From the NCBI RefSeq assembly GCF_020400585.1, contig NZ_JAINVF010000001.1, positions 558,001-622,000 of the forward strand: a stretch of 64,000 nt of DNA. Direction: 5' to 3'. The notes beneath the pieces were generated by a model. It worked only from the letters and a program-made list of their open reading frames with translations. It searched no databases and had not been told where the DNA came from. This document shows, piece after piece, positions 59,752-64,000 of this stretch (its first letter is position 1; each line of letters opens with the position of its first letter). The DNA is from Streptomyces sp. NK08204 (GTDB taxonomy: Bacteria; Actinomycetota; Actinomycetes; Streptomycetales; Streptomycetaceae). The position numbers were made by a program, and so were the translations under genes.

Positions 59752-60942
59752 TCACCACGCCACCGGGAGCCGGTGCACGCCGTAGACGGTCATGTTGGAG
59801 CGCATCGGGATCTCCTCCGCCGCCGCGGCCAGGCGCAGGTCCGGGAAGCGCCGCAGCAACGTGCTGTAGCCGATGCGCAGCTCCAGGCGGGCCAGCTGCT
59901 GGCCGAGGCACTGGTGGATGCCGTGGCTGAAGGTGAGGTGGCCGAGCTGGCCCTGGGTGACGTCGAGCCGGTCTGCGGCGGCGAACTGCTTGGGGTCCCG
60001 GTTGGCGCTGGGCAGGTGGATCAGCACCGTGTCCCCCTTGCTCAGGGTCACCCCGCCGATCTCGATGTCCTCGGTGGCGGTGCGCTGCACGCCCACGTGC
60101 ACGACGGTGAGGTAGCGCAGCAGCTCCTCGACCGCGCCCTCGACGAGCGACTCGTCCGCGCGCAGCAGAGCCATCTGGTCCGGGTTGCTCAGCAGCGCGT
60201 ACGTGCCGAGCGAGAGCATGTTCGCCGTGGTCTCGTGCCCGGCGACGAGCAGCAGCAGGGTGGCGCCGATCGCCTCCGGGAGGCTGATGTCCTCGCCCTC
60301 CACCAGCACGCTCAGTACGTCGTCGGCCGGTTCGGCCTGCTTGCGCATGAGCAGCTGGCCGGTGAGGTCGACCAGGTCCATCAGCGCCGCCTGCGCCTCC
60401 TGCGGGTCGATGTCCAGGCGCAGCAGCTTCTCCGAGCCCGCCTCGAAGCGGTCCCGGTCGCTGAACGGCACCCCGAGCAGCTCGCAGATCACCTGCGAGG
60501 ACACCGGCACCGAGTAGTCCGCGACCAGGTCGGCCGGCGGTCCCTTGTGGAGCATCGCCTCGGCGTACTGCGCGGTGATCTCCTCGATCCGCGGCGTGAG
60601 CTGCCGCATCCGGCGCAGCGTGAACTGGCCGGCCAGCCGCTTGCGGAACCGGGTGTGCTCCGGCGGGTCCATGTGCTCGAACAGGCCCGGGATGTCCGCC
60701 CCGAGGTCCGCGTCGCGGTCGGACGGGAACGCCAGGTGCTTGTTGGTCGCGGCCGAGCTGAACCGCTTGTCGGCGAGGATGTCGCGGCCCAGCTGGTAGT
60801 CGGTGACGAGCCAGCCCTCGTACCCGTCGGGGAAGGTCATCCGGGAGATCGGCCCCTGGGCGCGCAGCACCTCCGGCGGGTCGAACGGCCGCTCCCGGAG
60901 CGTCGGCAGGCCATTGGTGATGGGGCAGGTGTTCTCAGTCAT
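59752..60942 (-). CDS. Cytochrome P450 (CYP105/107-like), NRPS cluster
   Basis: A 396-aa bacterial P450. The oxygen-activation helix is LLLLVAGHETTANMLSLG, E-x-x-R is in VEELLRYL, and the heme-thiolate loop is FSHGIHQCLGQQLARLEL. FEHMDPPEHTRFRKRLAGQF is the typical C-helix H-x-x-x-R. It would hydroxylate or cross-link a peptide or amino-acid intermediate. ATG 60942 is preceded by AAGGAAGAC. It lies 74 bp after an NRPS gene whose last domain is a condensation domain, so P450 action on a carrier-bound residue is conceivable. The frame upstream of 60942 runs into NRPS antisense and is not coding. Confidence 0.94.
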   Translation of the reverse strand: MTENTCPITNGLPTLRERPFDPPEVLRAQGPISRMTFPDGYEGWLVTDYQLGRDILADKRFSSAATNKHLAFPSDRDADLGADIPGLFEHMDPPEHTRFRKRLAGQFTLRRMRQLTPRIEEITAQYAEAMLHKGPPADLVADYSVPVSSQVICELLGVPFSDRDRFEAGSEKLLRLDIDPQEAQAALMDLVDLTGQLLMRKQAEPADDVLSVLVEGEDISLPEAIGATLLLLVAGHETTANMLSLGTYALLSNPDQMALLRADESLVEGAVEELLRYLTVVHVGVQRTATEDIEIGGVTLSKGDTVLIHLPSANRDPKQFAAADRLDVTQGQLGHLTFSHGIHQCLGQQLARLELRIGYSTLLRRFPDLRLAAAAEEIPMRSNMTVYGVHRLPVAW

Positions 60943-61016
60943 GTCTTCCTTACATTCCGCCGTCGTCGTGGACGACGGCTCCGGTGATGGATGCGGACGG
61001 TTCGGGTCGGGGCTGT

Positions 61017-64000
61017 CTATCGGTCGGTCTCCTCGGCGGCTCCTTCGGCGTGTTCGGCCCGTACGCGGTCGCGCAGCTGCGAGACCGTCAGCTCCGGGTG
61101 GCGGGCGGCGAGTTCCAGCACCCGCGGCCACTGGCGCACCAGGGCGCCCATGACCGGCGGCTCGATGCAGTCCGGCGAGTACACCCACAGGCCGCGCAGC
61201 TCGCCCTCGACCTCGCGGGCCACCAGGTAGAGGTCGAGGTTGTGCGGCTCGATGGCGGTGATCAGCCCCGGGAGCGGGCTCTCGTCGCCGACCTGCACGT
61301 CCAGCGGCGCCACCTCGAGCCCGTCCAGGGCCAGGCTGTTGCTGGGCACGCCGAGCAGGTTGAGCATCACGCGCAGGGGCAGCTGGTTGCCGTCCCCGAT
61401 GACGCCGTCGTTCACCAGCGCGCGCATCGGGACGTTCTGGTGCGAGTACGCGTCCAGCTCGTTCTGCAGCACTTGCTGGAGCAGTTCGTGGAAGGTCGGG
61501 TCGTCCGCCATCCGCGAGCGGTTCAGGATGACGTTGATGAACGGGCCGACCATCCACTTGGTCTCCGGTCGTTCGCGGCCTGCCAGCGGGTGGCTCACCG
61601 CGATGTCCGTCGCGCCCGAGTAGCTGTGCAGCAGCACGTGGAACGCCGCCATCAGCATCATGAACAGGGTGACGCCCTCGCGGCGGGCGGTGTCCCGGAC
61701 CGCCGACATGGTCTGTGCGTCGACCACGATGCTGTGGCTGTAGCCCTGGACGAAGTCGTCCAGCTGGTGCGCCGGCGCGTCGAAGTCGAGCGAGCGCGCC
61801 GCGCCGTCCAGTTCCCCGCGCCAGTGCTCGATGTGCTCGTCGAGTGCGCCGGCGGCCAGCAGACCCTGTTCCCAGGCCGCGTAGTCCAGGTGCTGGACCA
61901 TCACATCGGCCAGCTTCGGCTGCCGTCCCGCCCGGTGGGCGGCGTACAGCTCCGACAGTTCGTTGACGAGCGCGAGGAAGCCCCAGTGGTCCACGAGGAT
62001 GTGATGGGCCGTCAGGAGCAGGGCGTGCTCCTCGTCGGAGAGCCGCACGAGCAGGCAGCGGACCAGGTTCCCGTCCTCGATGCGCCAGGGCCGCTCGGTC
62101 TCCGCGATGAGCAGCTCGCGCAGCCGCTCGTGCTGGTCCTGCCCCTGGTACGCGCTCAGGTCGGCGGTGTCGACCGGCCACACGGGCCTGCCGTCGGCGA
62201 ACTGCAGGGTCGCCGAGCCCCGCTGGACGTAGCGGGTGCGCAGGATGTCGTGCCGCTGCATCAGGTCGTCCAGGCCGCGGCGCAGTGCGGCGACGTCGAG
62301 TCCGCCGCGCACCCGCCAGGCGGTGATGACGCCGTGGTGGGCGTGGTTGGGGCCCACCGGCTGGAGCAGGAACTCCAGCTGCCCGAAGGACAGTCCGGCG
62401 CCGTCGCTGCGGTCGGCCTTGGGGATCGGCGCGTGCAGCAGGTCGGCGGCGCTGACGGCCGCGGCGTGCCCGTCGTCGTCGCGGGCCAGCACGACCTGGC
62501 CGTCCTCGACCGCGCGGGCGCACCGGGCGAGGGCGCGCAGCGCCTCGAACCAGGCCTCCGCGAGTTCGCCGACCTCCTCCTCGGTGAGCAGGGAGGCGGC
62601 CCAGCTCCAGTTGGCCACCAGCTGCGGGCCGTCCGGGCCGTCCTGGGTGACGGCGTTGACCTCGAGCGGATACGGCAGCGGCCGGGCGCCGGTGGTGCCG
62701 GGCGCGGTGTCGTCCCGCAGCGGCAGCCACGGCGTCTCCTCGTCGGTGACGGGCACCCGGCCGAGGTAGTTGAACAGCACCTGCGGTGCGGGCAGCGCGG
62801 CGAGCAGCGGCGCGGTCTCCGGGTCGAGGTGGCGCAGCAGCCCGTAGCCGAGGCCGCGCTCCGGAATCGCCCGCAGCTGCCTGCCGGTGCGCGCGACCGC
62901 GTCCGCCAGCTCGCTGCCCGCGCCGGTCACCTCGTCCCAGGACAGCGCGCCCGGGTCGAGGCGGACCGGGTGGACGCTGGTGAACCAGCCCACCGTGCGG
63001 GACAGGTCGACGCCGTCGACCAGGTGCTCGTGCCTGCCGTGGCTCTCCACGTCCAGCACCACCGGCGTGCCGTCGGCGCCGTCCGCGCCGGACCGGCGGG
63101 CGCGCCACCGTCCGACGGCGAGCCCGAAGGCGGTCAGCAGCACGTCCTGGATGCCGCTGCGGAACACCGCGGGCACCTGTCCGACCAGCGGCGTGGTGTC
63201 CGCGGCCGGCAGGGTGACCGACAGCCGTCCCTCGGAGCCGGTGACGTCACGTTCCGCGTCCAGCTCGCCGGCCACCAGCGGGACGGCGTCGCGCAGGACG
63301 CCCTGCCACACCGGCAGTTCGGCGCGGTGCCGCTCGATGCCCTCGGCGGAGGCCACTCTGGCCGCCCAGCCGCGCAGCGACGTCGCCACCGGCGCGAGGA
63401 CCGGGTCGCGGCCCGCGGCCACCGCGTCCCACGCGGCGGCGAGGTCGGCCAGCAGGATCCGCCAGGACACGCCGTCGACGGCGAAGTGGTGCACGGCGAG
63501 CAGCAGCCTGCCTGCGCGCCCGGCCCCGGCGTCGAACCACACCGGCTGGAGCATCGCTCCACGCTCCGGGTCGAGCCGCCGCTTGGCGGCGGCCGTCTCC
63601 TCGGCGACGATCGCCCGCGCGTCCGCTTCGGCCGACCCGCCGGTGTCCACGCGGCGCAGGATGTCCGCGACCCGTACCGTGCCGGGTTCGTCCGCGTGCA
63701 GCGACCACTGCCCGTCGGGTGCGACCACCAGCCGCATGCGCAGCGCGTCGTGCCGGTCGACCACCGCCTGCAGCGCCGCGGTCAGCCGCTCCTCGTCCAC
63801 GTCCGGCGGCAGGCCGACGGTCGCGGACAGGTCGAAGCCGACCACCGAGCCGCCCTGCTGCCGCTGGCGTTCCACGACCGGCAGCAGCGGGATCTCGCCG
63901 GTGCCGACGTCCGTGACGCTCTCCCCGGTGTCTTCGCCGACCGGCCTCGCCACCTGGGCGATGCCCTCCACCGTCTGCTGGGTGAACACGTCCCGGACGG
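61017..64000 (-). CDS. Non-ribosomal peptide synthetase, 3' part: (T)-E-C
   Basis: The final 990 or more residues of an NRPS whose 5' part lies beyond the window. The window edge shows the end of a carrier-protein domain (VRDVFTQQTVEGIAQVA). An epimerization domain follows (residues about 30-480 from the edge), with HHFAVDGVSWRILLADL, GYGLLRHLDPE and FNYLGRVPV. A condensation domain comes next (about 510-980), with HHILVDHWGFLALVNELSEL and VGPFINVILNRSRM. The protein ends after this C domain without carrier or thioesterase. The His motif reads H-H-I-L-V-D-H instead of H-H-x-x-x-D-G. It makes a D-residue and then either passes it to another subunit or uses the terminal C domain for release. 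Confidence 0.93.
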   Translation of the reverse strand, partial: VRDVFTQQTVEGIAQVARPVGEDTGESVTDVGTGEIPLLPVVERQRQQGGSVVGFDLSATVGLPPDVDEERLTAALQAVVDRHDALRMRLVVAPDGQWSLHADEPGTVRVADILRRVDTGGSAEADARAIVAEETAAAKRRLDPERGAMLQPVWFDAGAGRAGRLLLAVHHFAVDGVSWRILLADLAAAWDAVAAGRDPVLAPVATSLRGWAARVASAEGIERHRAELPVWQGVLRDAVPLVAGELDAERDVTGSEGRLSVTLPAADTTPLVGQVPAVFRSGIQDVLLTAFGLAVGRWRARRSGADGADGTPVVLDVESHGRHEHLVDGVDLSRTVGWFTSVHPVRLDPGALSWDEVTGAGSELADAVARTGRQLRAIPERGLGYGLLRHLDPETAPLLAALPAPQVLFNYLGRVPVTDEETPWLPLRDDTAPGTTGARPLPYPLEVNAVTQDGPDGPQLVANWSWAASLLTEEEVGELAEAWFEALRALARCARAVEDGQVVLARDDDGHAAAVSAADLLHAPIPKADRSDGAGLSFGQLEFLLQPVGPNHAHHGVITAWRVRGGLDVAALRRGLDDLMQRHDILRTRYVQRGSATLQFADGRPVWPVDTADLSAYQGQDQHERLRELLIAETERPWRIEDGNLVRCLLVRLSDEEHALLLTAHHILVDHWGFLALVNELSELYAAHRAGRQPKLADVMVQHLDYAAWEQGLLAAGALDEHIEHWRGELDGAARSLDFDAPAHQLDDFVQGYSHSIVVDAQTMSAVRDTARREGVTLFMMLMAAFHVLLHSYSGATDIAVSHPLAGRERPETKWMVGPFINVILNRSRMADDPTFHELLQQVLQNELDAYSHQNVPMRALVNDGVIGDGNQLPLRVMLNLLGVPSNSLALDGLEVAPLDVQVGDESPLPGLITAIEPHNLDLYLVAREVEGELRGLWVYSPDCIEPPVMGALVRQWPRVLELAARHPELTVSQLRDRVRAEHAEGAAEETDR

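Noticed and set aside
60943..63108. Upstream extension of the P450 frame through the NRPS region
   Set aside because: It is a shadow frame of the NRPS gene, extremely Arg/Pro/Gly-rich. The P450 has its own ATG and ribosome site at 60942.

Overview
The window is high-GC actinomycete DNA, almost certainly from a Streptomyces-type genome. The supporting signs are strong third-position G/C in the coding frames, a SARP-type activator, PucR- and RsbU-like regulators, a decayed SsgA-like sporulation gene, a tyrosinase and the edge of a non-ribosomal peptide cluster. I see no rRNA or tRNA gene, no CRISPR array and no intact insertion sequence.

Layout. (1) 0.2-3 kb: a LysR regulator divergent from a YeiH-type membrane exporter, then a SnoaL-like protein. 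(2) 3.1-20.3 kb: the most unusual block. Two divergent transcripts leave an 80-bp gap at 11917-11996. They encode five paralogous proteins of 673-774 aa, recognised by an N-terminal D-H/D-x-D-P-x-x-F/W-W/Y signature and two further shared motifs, followed by beta-rich repeats. With them are companion proteins of unknown function and a secreted ricin-type lectin. (3) 20.3-30.3 kb: a LodB-like flavoprotein and a very large LodA-like quinoprotein that appears fused to a diiron heme-oxygenase-like domain. Next come a SARP activator, a divergent operon with a textbook SARP operator, a zinc-ribbon repeat protein, a lipase-like hydrolase and two cell-wall hydrolases that share a nearly identical 267-bp 5' half. 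Blocks 2 and 3 together look like one accessory island acting on surfaces or extracellular material; that is inference.

(4) 30.4-34 kb: acyl-CoA ligase, PucR regulator and a small secreted Arg/Asp/Tyr-rich protein, then a frameshifted SsgA-like gene. (5) 35-42.7 kb: CoA-transferase subunits, WrbA, and an aromatic-catabolism operon (fumarylacetoacetate-hydrolase family, extradiol dioxygenase, flavin monooxygenase, SnoaL-like protein) divergent from a GntR/FCD regulator. A TTCGAAAGT palindrome lies in front of the regulator and related sites lie in front of the CoA-transferase genes. (6) 43.3-47.8 kb: a sulfur-acquisition region with two transcription units, each preceded by the same CCTA-N9-TAGGAAAA element and a tiny leader peptide ending in Cys-Arg. 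An Rrf2 regulator lies between them. The ABC transporter here keeps its binding lipoprotein, but its ATPase is only a broken fragment.

(7) 48-58.5 kb: GNAT acetyltransferase, LysE exporter, tyrosinase, a four-domain PP2C phosphatase/kinase-like regulator, an operon of GMC oxidoreductase and aldehyde dehydrogenase, and a DUF1345-like membrane protein. Between these genes lie gene remnants, a 15-bp minisatellite and a 10-bp triple repeat. (8) 58.5-64 kb: MFS exporter, cytochrome P450 and the 3' end of an NRPS gene (T-E-C) on the minus strand, the border of a biosynthetic cluster that continues past the window. The number of remnants (SsgA-like, luciferase-like, ABC ATPase, alpha/beta hydrolase, a peptidase-like fragment) suggests an accessory chromosome region, perhaps an arm.
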